From Paratinospora sagittata (lineage: Eukaryota > Streptophyta > Magnoliopsida > Ranunculales > Menispermaceae), in contig CM069607.1 of NCBI GenBank assembly GCA_035771175.1, forward strand, positions 10,350,501 to 10,414,500: 64,000 bases of DNA, in the 5' to 3' direction. How positions within the stretch are numbered: position 1 is the first letter of the stretch; each line of letters starts with the position of its first letter. Position numbers and translations under genes: made by a program. The notes beneath the pieces are model-generated. The model saw nothing but the letters and a program-made list of their open reading frames with translations, ran no database searches and had not been told where the DNA came from. Below are positions 46,088-56,299 of this stretch, in pieces.

Positions 46088-48320
46088 TCACTGACTGGGA
46101 GAAAGGCGTTGCTGCTGCTGCACTTGCGCTTGCTTGTCGAAGTTGATCATCAGGGAGCAAGCGCGAACTGGCTGCTCTCCAACAACGAGTGGTATGACAG
46201 GAAGATTATCGCAGTTGCATATCTCTATCATGAAGCCATCTGGGTCGTGGAAGAATAGCTGATCCACGCTTATTCCTCCTTCCCCCACTGTCCTTGCTTG
46301 ATACGCTATCTTCATCTCCTTCAGCTTCTTCTCCACTCCACCCATGCTCTCACACTGCATATTTCATGTACATGCATATATACTTCATTATTTCTCCACT
46401 CCAATTAGAGGACCTAGTAGCATCCTTTTACTGGGTCTATAGGTGCCCCACACAGCACCATGAGATTTCTCCCCACACCACCTATAACTTTGTCTTTATG
46501 AGTTACAAGTACAACTTATAACTACTTTATTTATTTATTTATTTTTTCTTCTAATTTATTTGAGGACGAAACTACATATCTCAAGTGAACGTAGACATTA
46601 CCACTCTTTTTCAATACCAAGGTGACGCTGGACTAGATTTGTAATATGGATAGACAAGAATAATAAATGAAAGCAACAAAACAAGTACTTATCTGAAAAG
46701 TTGATTTCGGAGACGGGGTCTCTCATCTCTACAATGTTAAAAACCTATACGTGTTATGTATATCACACTATCAACGAAGTGGACGATGTTATACAGATTG
46801 GATTACTAGTTGTTACGGATAGTGTCACTCAATGTTGTCTTTACATGAAACTAACAATAACTTGTAGGACTTGTTTTTTAGGTTCGATGCTTATCCATAT
46901 TTCTGACTTTTTGACCTAACTTTCTAAATTGGAGGCTCTATGTATATGAATCCCAGCCAAATTAATTTGTTGTGTGTGGTTTGGCGCAATAACCACTGAC
47001 GTGAAAGAGTTCATTAATTACCTTACACTTATTTTATATATTTAAAGTATACATTACTTTTATATATATTATTAGATTGTTTCGAATCATGCGTTGAGAC
47101 AATTTAATGATGATGTACACTTTACATATATAAAATAAATATCTAATTACATACGCGCAACTTTTACATCAATAGTGACTGATTTCATTAAAATGTTATC
47201 TTTTGAGAGTATATGATCCAAGTTGCTGATTGAAATAAATGATATATTATTGCATTTGGGATACAAACTAGGAATATTGAGTCTCGAGCTTTACACCCTT
47301 TTTTGGACTCTTTTGTTTTGAGCCTTTATATGTATATAGTTCTCTTAAATTGTGATATAATGAACCAACCTACGGCACTTTTTATTTTATTTTATTTTAT
47401 TTTATTTGTGTTTTTGTGAATAGGACATGTAAAAAAAATGAAAATTAGAGTTATAAATTTGCCACAAAAAAAAAGATATAAGTTTTTTTGAGAGAAAATG
47501 ATTCATGCATGCAATGCATCCATGTGAGAGAATATGTCAATGGCCTCGAAATCTAATGAATACAGGGTGCTTTCATATATTTTCATACACTTTCACAGTG
47601 GAGCTCTTAGTGCATGATTATTCTATTGATTTTTATTTTATTTTTCTTATGGTAAGTTTTTCCTCATTTGGATGTTTGATTGTAAAATAATCAATATAAA
47701 TGATCACTGTAAAAATTAAGAAAAACATATCAACGGCAGGTAAGATGTCTAATTAAACTAATTGTATTTTCTCTTATTTGAAAAGTTTGTCTATATTTAT
47801 TCCAAGATTCTCTTTATCACATTCAATAATTAATATATATAAAATAGTGAACAGTTCTTTATGATCAATTAATCGTTCTTAGATTATCGTACTTGACGGT
47901 AATTAATAATTATTTAAGAGAAGAAATTGCAAAAAAGAAAATCATTACCTGGAAAGAAATGTGATTATCCTTTGGATTAATTTCAGTCTTTTTCACCATG
48001 TTCTCTGGGTCTTCTGATTGCAATAAGTGTATGCCCAATCCATAGCCAAACAACCTTATTAGAGAAAAAAAAAGAAAGAAATTAATTAAACAACGGGTTA
48101 TATGTAATTAATAATGATCATCGATCATAACTAAATAATTAATCATAGAGATTAATTAAATTAAAATTAAAAATTACCAAGCTCCGTCGAAATCGAAAGA
48201 ACCGGGCCTTCTTATAGGGAAGAATCCAAGAACATTTTGATAGAAGTCGAGCGATTTCTCCACAGATCGACACACTAACGAGATGTGATTCAACGATGTG
48301 AGAAACAACGGACCTCCCAT
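46088..48320 (-). CDS. GLYI-like: glyoxalase / lactoylglutathione lyase-like protein, three exons, intact
   Basis: Exons on the minus strand: 48320-48178, 48054-47949 and 46354-46088; all introns are GT-AG (123 bp and 1,594 bp). The joined frame is open, 171 residues. It is a single vicinal-oxygen-chelate (glyoxalase/bleomycin-resistance) protein: first half LTSLNHISLVCRSVEKSLDF, LGFFPIRRPGSFDF and GYGLGIHLL; second half NPKDNHISFQCESM, VDQLFFHDPDGFMIEICNCD. Candidate metal ligands are His12, His57, His79 and Glu127. It closely resembles the short plant group of Arabidopsis GLYI4/GLYI7, linked to methylglyoxal detoxification; enzyme activity of this group should not be assumed. The C-terminus is Gln-rich (VQQQQ). 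No targeting peptide is evident, so probably cytosolic. It is the only intact host gene in the window. Intron 2 holds a MITE-like element. Confidence 0.92.
47028..47152. mobile_element. MITE-like foldback element 2 in glyoxalase intron 2
   Basis: Inverted repeat: the left arm from CACTTATTTTATATATTTAA (47028) pairs with the right arm ending ACATATATAAAATAAATATC (about 47143). The inner parts AGATTGTTTCGAATCATGCG and GCGTTGAGACAATTTAAT also pair. The inner block resembles that of element 1 (GGATTACTTCGAATTATG), so the two may belong to one family. Confidence 0.65.
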
Positions 48321-48769
48321 GGCGATTACAGCCAGAAATATAATTAATTAATCGATTTTTTTCCCCAAAAAAAAAAGAAAAACGATGAAGATGAAATTAG
48401 TAGATATGATGATCATAAATCGCAAGAAGATGGGCTATAAATAATGGGAGGGGGCAGTTCCAGTTGGATCTCTAAAATCTCAAATTTCGACGTGTTAGAG
48501 ATTTCTACAAGTTTGACAGGTATCTGCCACGTCCACGTTGCTGACTTGGCCGACCTTGACCCAAGTTCTTTGAGTACGAGAGTTCTTAGAGCATAGCTCT
48601 ACGTGAAAATATAAATTATCTTTAAAAAAAAAAATTATCATGCCATTAATATCAAAAACTTACTTCTCACGACAACATAAAAAATACTTGACAGACAACT
48701 AAATTAAAAAATATTTTTTAATGCTTTTATTTATTTATTTTTATTTGTTTTTTTAAAAAACATGACGGA
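48321..48769 (-). promoter_or_regulatory. upstream region of the glyoxalase gene
   Basis: The minus strand carries TATTTATAG at about 48436-48444, roughly 115-125 bp before the ATG. It is a plausible TATA box. Upstream lies a GC-richer patch with a CCACGTCCACGTTG-like block (48527-48541), which holds ACGT cores. Assignment is by position only. Confidence 0.4.
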
Positions 48770-49080
48770 TTTGCAGAATTTATTCACCATATCATATGAT
48801 AAAAGATCTCCTTGAAGAGATATACATAGCCAAGGGGAGATCTTCCACCCATACAATTTCATCATTCACATGTAAACCATGTTTTGCCAAAGTGTGGGCA
48901 ACAGTGTTGTTGTATCTGCCTACATGATCAAATCCACTGAGCCAAGGTTTGAATATCGTGGACAATGGTACCTAATTCCCTACGAATTTATGACATCGAA
49001 GTGACAAGTTTGACATTATTAGCAGGATCATATTCAATCGAAGAGGCTAACAAAAAGCCTCCCGTCCAAGTTTTTTATAA
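48770..49080 (-). pseudogene. LINE-type retrotransposon RNase H remnant
   Basis: The minus strand translates to FDHVGRYNNTVAHTLAKHGL and EIVWVEDLPLAMYISSRRS, the C-terminal end of the RNase H domain common at the 3' end of plant LINEs (pattern: H-x-x-R-x-x-N-x-x-A-H-x-L-A). Upstream residues are broken by stops. A T-run at 49088-49110 lies at the other edge. No other LINE parts were found. Confidence 0.6.
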
Positions 49081-50379
49081 TGAGATGTTAAATATTTTTT
49101 TTTTTTTTTTACTTTTACCTTTTCAGTTTTCTTTTTTACTTATTTAAACCAAACAATATCTCCCACAAAAAATAATATATATAGTAAAAAAAATTATTTA
49201 AATAAAAAATAAACTATGTATTCTCTTTAATTAATGAAATATAATTTTTTCTGTATTTAATTTGTTACCCTCTTTTTGAATTAATTAAAAATAAATTTAC
49301 AATTCAAGTTTTCAAAAAAAAAATAAAAAAAGATAAAATCAGATCAATAAATATTTTAAAAATAAAAGACTTTTAACTTGAAGGCTTGTAATTTTTATTT
49401 AATTATATTTATTCCTTTTGCTTACAAAATCAAAATAAAGGGTAAAAATATTTGTTGAGTTCAAGTTTTTATTCATTTTATTTGAATTTTTTTATTCTAA
49501 TTTATCTAAATAAAATTCAAGCAAACACGGGAGAACAAATCAAAATATAGGTACTCATCAAGCAATAAAAATTATAATACAAAGTTTTTATTCTTGTATT
49601 TTTAAAGTATATATTATGTTTTAATTAAAATAAAATAAAATAAAAGGTAAAAATAAAAAATATGGTAGAAATGTATTTACATTTAAGGAATTTTATTCTT
49701 TTAATCTTAAAATACTTATTTTCTATTATTTAAAAAAAGTTAGAATTCAGGGTAAAAAATTGAAAATACAAAGTACAAAAGTTGTTCAATTTAATATCTT
49801 AAATTTTATTAATTATAACTTTTTTGTAAAGTAAAAGTTTAGTTTCTTATATTTATGAGAAAATTAAAATAGAGGGTAATGCGTTGTTTTTTAGAAGAGG
49901 AAGATGTAGAAGTAGAAAAGGAGGAAGAGGCAGAGGTTCCATTTTTTTACTTTTTATTTTGCTCCAATTTATTTTTATTTTTGCGCCAATTGTTTTTTAC
50001 TTTTTTTATCAAATAAAATAATTTATTTGCTGAGTAGCAATAGATGATTGTCCAACATACCCTTTAAAAGTAGACGGTCATATTGACAACCTCTCTCTTT
50101 TTTTTTTGCCACCACAGCTTGACAGTAAAGGGGGATAGTTGCATTGAAAATGTCTATTTTAATTGAATGTCTATTTATCTTACGTGACATTAGAGTTTTT
50201 TACAATTTATATCTGCATTGCAGATGCTCTTAGTTGTCACGTCTTGTGTTATCGGTTTACCATCTGCGGAGATAAATTTCAATGTTCGCTTGGTGGCAGA
50301 GTGGAACTCTTCAACTAGTGTGATGATGTGAGGCGTGGCATGTTAGTTGTTTAATTGCAGGAGATGATTGTTGGAGTTG
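49081..50379. other. AT-rich intergenic region
   Basis: Long A- and T-rich stretches without a recognised gene. A purine-rich patch GAAGAGGAAGATGTAGAAG occurs at 49893. The last ~200 bp before the A2 LTR is of normal composition but I see no frame or motif. Confidence 0.45.
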
Positions 50380-51762
50380 TGTAATACCCTGTATTTCACA
50401 AAACAAAACAAAAAAATTCGTTTGGGCAGAAATGCCCGGACGTCCGGGCAGGCCACCTGGACGTGCGGGCGCCCGCCCAAACGTCCAGGCACCAAAACCT
50501 CTATATAAACCAACCCCCCCTCTTCATTTTTCACACAAAATTCACTCTAAATTGTGATTTTTCCTCATCTTTTCACTCATTCTGAGTTTTTAGTCTTTTG
50601 AGACTCTCTGTTCGAAACTCTCGGTGCAGTACGACGAAGTTCTTTCCGGAGGAAAGCGCCAGATCTGAAAAAGAAGAAGTTTTTATCTGAAGGTGGGGAA
50701 CAAAACATAGGTTTGCGTGTTTTATAACTTTTATTAAAGTTTACATTCAGTTATTATTATATCTATTGTTCATTTACACTGCATTATGTCATATAATGTT
50801 TATACTGTCGCACTTATGCTTGTACACTTGGAATTCACGTATTATACTGTTATAATGCCGGATTTGTGGTCAATCTGACTCAACTAGACTCGGTCTTGTC
50901 CTTATTAACTTTAAATAGTGAACGGGAGGCAGCGGGCTGCTCTAGGCAATTGATATTTAAGCAGACCTTGTGTCTCACCTCTCAACTGGGGACTGATCTA
51001 GTTGGTCTTATTGAAAGCTATCAGCTTATACAAGTAATACTAAATGTCCTAACCTTGCACGTCGTGATACCGACCTTGATAAGGATCACCAAACGTTGCC
51101 AAAGTCAGTCTAAATGTCAAGAAAAGACCAGACCAGTAGACTAGACCAGTTCATGCATTGGCATCATACATATCACCACTTAGGGACGTATATGGTTTAT
51201 GACTCATAGAATAGTTAGGAGCATTGCTCGCTATTCATTATATTTCTCTGGAGAGGGACGTACATGAGAACCCGGCTAAGCCCAGGGAGGGACATCAGTA
51301 CGTGAATCCAGAGCATCGTTCCTGAGGAGGGACGTACAATGAGAACCTGGCTACGCCATGGGAATGACACCGGTACGTGAACTCAGGCGATGTACGTTTA
51401 TCAAACCATTACGAGACGGTGTCACACATTATTAATTGTTATACTCACTAACTGTTTTACCCACTGAGCGCGATAAACTCATTCTATTATTATCCAATTT
51501 TTCATAGGAAATTAGGGTGGACTTGGTGCAGGTTTATGAGGCCCACATTTTGTACCTTTTGTATTATTCATTGGAGATTTTGGGGAGTATGTTCCCTTGC
51601 CTATTTCATGTACAAATTATATTCTGAGTTAAATGAAATCAGATTTGTATGTATATTATATTTTCCGTTGCGCACTCTGTTGTTACCATTGTTATTATTT
51701 CAAATGCGCGACCCGTCCGCGAGTATACCACCAGTTTAGGCGCGTCCGGGCGGGGTGTGATA
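50380..51762 (+). repeat. 5' LTR of A2 (about 1,383 bp)
   Basis: Starts TGTAATACCCTGTATTTCAC and ends GGGCGGGGTGTGATA. The U3 minisatellite here has only three units, with GGACGTCC, GGACGTGC and AAACGTCC cores (50436-50490), followed by the TATA box CTATATAAAC at 50501. Two GTACGT-containing units of about 75 bp lie at 51255-51400. Confidence 0.88.
51255..51400 (+). repeat. duplicated GTACGT-rich segment in Family A LTR
   Basis: GAGGGACGTACA(A/-)TGAGAACC followed by a (C)AGTACGTGAA-type block occurs twice, about 75 bp apart. Two units are also present in A1 and A4 LTRs, while the A3 LTRs have a shortened version. Confidence 0.7.
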
Positions 51763-51767
51763 TTTAA

Positions 51768-51779
51768 TGGTATCAGAGA
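51768..51779 (+). other. primer-binding site of A2
   Basis: TGGTATCAGAGA, matching the plant initiator tRNA-Met site TGGTATCAGAGC in 11 of 12 bases, five bases after the LTR. Confidence 0.85.
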
Positions 51780-51794
51780 GTACGGTCCACGGCC

Positions 51795-51968
51795 CGCCCA
51801 AGTCCACCAAATTAGGGTATGAAAATTTCATTAGATATATATATCTTTAGAACTATATATATATGAATTATATATAGTTAAGATTTGTATTAAATATATA
51901 TCTAACAAAACTATATAGTTTTATATAGTTTAGAAATATATATATAGTTATGATTAATGAAAACTATA
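51795..51968 (+). repeat. AT-rich leader of A2, part before the A4 insertion
   Basis: Carries the same units as the A1 leader (ATTAGATATATATATC, AGAACTATATATATATG). It is continued after A4 at 55631-56278. Confidence 0.8.
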
Positions 51969-52062
51969 TGTAATAACCTGTATTTCACAAAAAAAAAAAA
52001 AAAAAAAAAAAAAAAACAAAAAAAAAAAATTACTATTTGAAATTTTTACTATTTGGGCAACG

Positions 52063-52445
52063 CCCGAACGTTCAGGCGCATGCCAGAACGTTCAGGCGCC
52101 TGCCAGAACGTTCAGGCGCCTGCCAGAACGTTCAGGCGGCATGCCAGAACGTTCAGGCGCCTGCCAGAACGTTCAGGCGCCTGCCAGAACGTTCAGGCGC
52201 CATGCCAGAACGTTCAGGCGCCTGCCAGAACGTTCAGGCGGCATGCCAGAACGTTCAGGCGCCTGCCAGAACGTTCAGGCGGCATGCCAGAACGTTCAGG
52301 CGCCTGCCAGAACGTTCAGGCGCCTGCCAGAACGTTCAGGCGCCATGCCAGAACGTTCAGGCGCCTGCCAGAACGTTCAGGCGCCATGCCAGAACGTTCA
52401 GGCGCCTGCCAGAACGTTCAGGCGCCTGCCAGAACGTTCAGGCGC
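52063..52445 (+). repeat. U3 minisatellite, A4 5' LTR (19 units)
   Basis: Nineteen GAACGTTC palindromes in units GCCAGAACGTTCAGGCGCCT or with an extra base before CATGCC. Long frames run through it in all three phases (PERSGACQNVQA, ARTFRRLPERSG); these are a by-product of the repeat. Confidence 0.95.
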
Positions 52446-52454
52446 ACAAAATTT

Positions 52455-52464
52455 CTATATAAGG
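52455..52464 (+). promoter_or_regulatory. TATA box of A4 5' LTR
   Basis: CTATATAAGG nine bases after the minisatellite. The same box stands at 25765 and 33762 (A3), 54516 (A4 3' LTR), 50501 (A2) and about 3990 (A1, minus strand), always just downstream of the minisatellite. Confidence 0.75.
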
Positions 52465-53220
52465 AACCCTCCTCATTCTCATTTCTCACACCAAACCAAA
52501 ATCACCTTCTCTTGGGATTTTCTTCTCCTTTCCACGCCTTCTAAGTTTTTAGTTTTTGAGACTCTCTAATCGAGACTCTCGGTGCGGTGCAACAAAGTTC
52601 TGTCCGGAGGAAAGCGCCAGATCTGAAAGCGGTGCAACGAAGTTCTGTCCGGAGAAAAGCACCAGATCTGAAGGTGGGGAACGAAATATAGGTTTGCGTG
52701 TTTTATAACTTTTATTAAAGTTTACATTCAATTATTGTTATATCTACTATTCATTTACACTGCATTATGTCAATAATGTTATGACCTGAATATGATAACT
52801 TTGCACGTCGTGATACCGACCCTGATAAGGTTCACTAGACGTTGCCAAAGTCAGTCTAAATGTCAAGAAAGACCAGACCAGTAGACTAGACCAGTTCATG
52901 CATTGGCATCATACATATCACCACCTAGGGACGTATATGGTTTATGACTCATAGAATAGTTAGAAGCATTGCTCACTATTCATATTATTTCTCTGGAGAG
53001 GGACGTACATGTGAACCTGGCTACGCTGGGGAGGGACATGTACGTGAATCCAGAGCATTGTTCCTGAGGAGGGACGTACAGTGAGAACCTGGCTTCGCCC
53101 GGGGAAGGACACCAGTACGTGAACTCAGGCGATGTACGATCATCAAACCATTAGTACGTGACGGTGTCATGCATACATACATATTGATTGATTATGATGC
53201 TTACATGTGTATTTAAGATA

Positions 53221-53279
53221 TTTGATAATATTGGAGTGAGCTTAACGCGCTCAGTGGGTAAATAGTGCATGAGTATAAC
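53221..53279 (-). repeat. inverted LTR segment inside A4
   Basis: The reverse complement of this stretch equals about 55310-55368 of the A4 3' LTR (GTTATACTCATGCACTATTT ... AAGCTCACTCCAATATTATC). The junction with the forward LTR shares ATTTGATA, and the other junction with integrase shares only two or three bases. Confidence 0.92.
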
Positions 53280-53790
53280 ACTAGTAAAGGAACGACTTCG
53301 TGTTGCACAAAGTCGACAGAAGAGCTATGCTGACAAACGCCGACAGCCTCTCGAATTTGATAAGGGGGACTTTGTTTTTCTGAAAGTCCAGCCCACAAGA
53401 GGTGTCAAACGCTTTGGGATCAAAGGCAAGCTCTCCCCGCGATATATCGGTCCATTTCCGATCATTGAACGTATTGGCACACTTGCTTATCGTCTGTCCC
53501 TTCCATCATCCATGCCTAAGGTTCATGACGTTTTTCACGTATCTATGCTTCGCAAGTATCGTCCTGATCCTTCGCATATCATCCCTTTAGTCGACGTTCG
53601 GGTTGAGGAAGGAAATACGTACCAGGAGAAAGCAATCCAGATTTTAGATACAAAAACTCAAGAACTACGGCGCCGTAGCATACCACTTGTCAAAGTGCTC
53701 TGGGATCACCACGGCGTAGAGGAAGCAACATGGGAACTAGAATCAACAATTAAACAAAAATACCCTGAATTATTTTCTAGCACCAACTGA
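53280..53790 (+). pseudogene. integrase C-terminal domain and chromodomain of A4
   Basis: Open from about 53269 to the stop at 53788: LVKERLRVAQSRQKSYADKR, GIKGKLSPRYIGPFPIIERI, VHDVFHVSMLRKYRPDPS, and the chromodomain-type IPLVKVLWDHHGVEEATWEL ... KYPELFSSTN. No stop lies within it. It is only the pol tail; the fused start reads from the inverted LTR piece, so any ATG is accidental. Confidence 0.85.
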
Positions 53791-53886
53791 TGAAGTGATA
53801 CGTTGTATTATTTTCACTTATCAATATCAGGATGAAACATTGTTTACACCTATCTTGATACATTGTTTCACTTCAATAACTACCAG

Positions 53887-53994
53887 ATGTCTGAAAATAA
53901 TATCAATGGATAGAGTATTGCACACATGCAGTGGCCACATTCACAGCCTGCGGCTACTTCTCAAACCGCCAACCCCCATCACTACTTGACTTGA
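53887..53994 (+). pseudogene. ORF3 remnant of A4
   Basis: MSENNING, a stop, SIAHMQWPHSQPAATSQTAN, then PHHYLT and a stop. It has the same internal deletion relative to A1 as A3 has. The AG just before the ATG (AATAACTACCAG) is kept. Confidence 0.65.
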
Positions 53995-54002
53995 TTTCGA
54001 GG

Positions 54003-54028
54003 GCGAAATCCCTTTAAGGGGGGTAGAG
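54003..54028 (+). other. polypurine tract of A4
   Basis: CCCTTTAAGGGGGGTAGAG directly before the LTR start TGTAATAACC. Confidence 0.75.
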
Positions 54029-55630
54029 TGTAATAACCTGTATTTCACAAAAAAAAAAAAAAAAAAAAAAAAAAAAACAAAAAAAAAAAATTACTATTTG
54101 AAATTTTTACTATTTGGGCAACGCCCGAACGTTCAGGCGCATGCCAGAACGTTCAGGCGCCTGCCAGAACGTTCAGGCGCCTGCCAGAACGTTCAGGCGG
54201 CATGCCAGAACGTTCAGGCGCCTGCCAGAACGTTCAGGCGCCTGCCAGAACGTTCAGGCGGCATGCCAGAACGTTCAGGCGCCTGCCAGAACGTTCAGGC
54301 GGCATGCCAGAACGTTCAGGCGCCTGCCAGAACGTTCAGGCGGCATGCCAGAACGTTCAGGCGCCTGCCAGAACGTTCAGGCGCCTGCCAGAACGTTCAG
54401 GCGCCATGCCAGAACGTTCAGGCGCCTGCCAGAACGTTCAGGCGCCATGCCAGAACGTTCAGGCGCCTGCCAGAACGTTCAGGCGCCTGCCAGAACGTTC
54501 AGGCGCACAAAATTTCTATATAAGGAACCCTCCTCATTCTCATTTCTCACACCAAACCAAAATCACCTTCTCTTGGGATTTTCTTCTCCTTTCCACGCCT
54601 TCTAAGTTTTTAGTTTTTGAGACTCTCTAATCGAGACTCTCGGTGCGGTGCAACAAAGTTCTGTCCGGAGGAAAGCGCCAGATCTGAAAGCGGTGCAACG
54701 AAGTTCTGTCCGGAGAAAAGCACCAGATCTGAAGGTGGGGAACGAAATATAGGTTTGCGTGTTTTATAACTTTTATTAAAGTTTACATTCAATTATTGTT
54801 ATATCTACTATTCATTTACACTGCATTATGTCAATAATGTTATGACCTGAATATGATAACTTTGCACGTCGTGATACCGACCCTGATAAGGTTCACTAGA
54901 CGTTGCCAAAGTCAGTCTAAATGTCAAGAAAGACCAGACCAGTAGACTAGACCAGTTCATGCATTGGCATCATACATATCACCACCTAGGGACGTATATG
55001 GTTTATGACTCATAGAATAGTTAGAAGCATTGCTCACTATTCATATTATTTCTCTGGAGAGGGACGTACATGTGAACCTGGCTACGCTGGGGAGGGACAT
55101 GTACGTGAATCCAGAGCATTGTTCCTGAGGAGGGACGTACAGTGAGAACCTGGCTTCGCCCGGGGAAGGACACCAGTACGTGAACTCAGGCGATGTACGA
55201 TCATCAAACCATTAGTACGTGACGGTGTCATGCATACATACATATTGATTGATTATGATGCTTACATGTGTATTTAAGATATTTGATATTGAAGTATGCT
55301 TTATTAATTGTTATACTCATGCACTATTTACCCACTGAGCGCGTTAAGCTCACTCCAATATTATCAAATCTTTCACAGGAAATTAGGGTGGACTGGGTGC
55401 AGGTTATGGGGCCCACATTTTGTACCCTTTGTATGATTCATTGGGAATTTTGGGAGTATGTTCCCTAGACCATTTTATGTACAAAAGTATTCTGAATTAT
55501 ATGAAATCAGATTTGTACTGTGTATTGTATTTCCGCTGCGTACTCTGTTATTACCATTATGATTGTTCCAAATGCGCGCCCCGTCCGTGAGCGTACCGCC
55601 GGTTTAGGCGCGTCCGGGCGGGGTGTGACA
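54029..55630 (+). repeat. 3' LTR of A4 (1,602 bp), complete
   Basis: TGTAATAACC to GGGCGGGGTGTGACA. It has 19 minisatellite units (54123-54506) as in the 5' copy, with one unit junction differing (GGCGGCATGCC for GGCGCCATGCC). TATA box at 54516. Confidence 0.93.
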
Positions 55631-56278
55631 CTATATATATTGTTATGATTAAATAAATATATATATATATATCTATATATCTATGCCTATAGGAGATATA
55701 TATATATATATCATGTTGATAATGAAAAATTTTGAATGAAAAATTTTATTAGATATATATATCTCTAGAACTATATAGACATATGTCAATTATATATAGT
55801 TGAGATTTATATTAAATATATATCTAGAAAATTATATGATTTTTATATAGTTTGATTTAAATATATATATAGTTATGATTTATGAAAACTATATATATTG
55901 TTATGATTGAATATATATATCTATATATCTATGCATATAGGAGATATATATATATACCTTGTTACCAATGAAAAAAATTTTGGATGAAAAATTTTATTAG
56001 ATATATATATCTCTAGAACTATATATATATATATATGTCAATTATATATAGTGAGATTTATATTAAATATATATCTAGAAAACTATATGTATAGTTATGA
56101 TTGAATATATATATATATCTATACATTCATATATGAATACGATATATATTATATCATATTGCCGATAGAAAAATTTGGATTAAATGATGGCATAAACATT
56201 AAGAATAGAAAATATTATCCAACTGACAAGGTATAAATCTTAAAAATGTTAGGAATATATTTTGTGTCTTTCACAAAT
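55631..56278 (+). repeat. AT-rich leader of A2, part after the A4 insertion
   Basis: Units with landmark GAAAAATTTTATTAGATATA at about 55737 and 55984 (spacing near 245 bp). The array ends about 56170, followed by about 100 bp of non-repeated leader. Confidence 0.8.
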
Positions 56279-56293
56279 TTATTTTCCTTTCAG
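56279..56293 (+). promoter_or_regulatory. candidate 3' splice acceptor before ORF1
   Basis: TTATTTTCCTTTCAG ends six bases before the ORF1 ATG (56300). It is as pyrimidine-rich as a standard plant 3' splice site. An ATG at 56246 lies in the same frame upstream and would be inside the putative intron. Confidence 0.35.
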
Positions 56294-56299
56294 CAAAGA

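Larger units (their letters stand above)
51969..53226 (+). repeat. 5' LTR of A4, truncated
   Basis: Starts TGTAATAACC with a long A-run (51989-52030), then 19 minisatellite units, a TATA box at 52455, and continues to GATATTTGAT, where the homology to 54029-55630 stops. About 290 bp present in A2/A3 LTRs (between CATTATGTCA and CACGTCGTGATACC) is also absent from both A4 LTRs. Confidence 0.9.
51969..55630 (+). mobile_element. Family A element A4, rearranged derivative with target duplication CTATA
   Basis: The flanks are CTATA on both sides (51964-51968 and 55631-55635), so the ends are a genuine insertion in the A2 leader. Inside: an incomplete 5' LTR (51969-53226), an inverted LTR piece (about 53221-53279), the integrase tail and chromodomain (53280-53790), an ORF3 remnant, a polypurine tract and a full 3' LTR (54029-55630). 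It has no primer-binding site, ORF1, gag, protease, RT or RNase H. Over the shared ~1.26 kb the LTRs differ at about one base plus an A-run length, so it is young. Confidence 0.92.

Noticed and set aside
50866..51144. Conserved 80-92 codon frame in the Family A LTRs (also 3392-3634 and 14579-14857)
   Set aside because: It starts at GTG with no ATG in frame, and the A3 LTR copies break it. Similarity follows from LTR descent. I keep it only as a weak possibility.
52063..52445. CRISPR-like array appearance
   Set aside because: Units are head to tail with no variable spacers, no cas genes, and the setting is a plant LTR promoter.
52037..52569. Long overlapping plus-strand frames (141-163 codons) in the A4 LTR, repeated at 54098-54630, as candidate repeat proteins
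   Set aside because: They lie on the 20-bp minisatellite, are open in all three phases, and shift with unit junctions. This is a by-product of a GC-rich repeat without stops.
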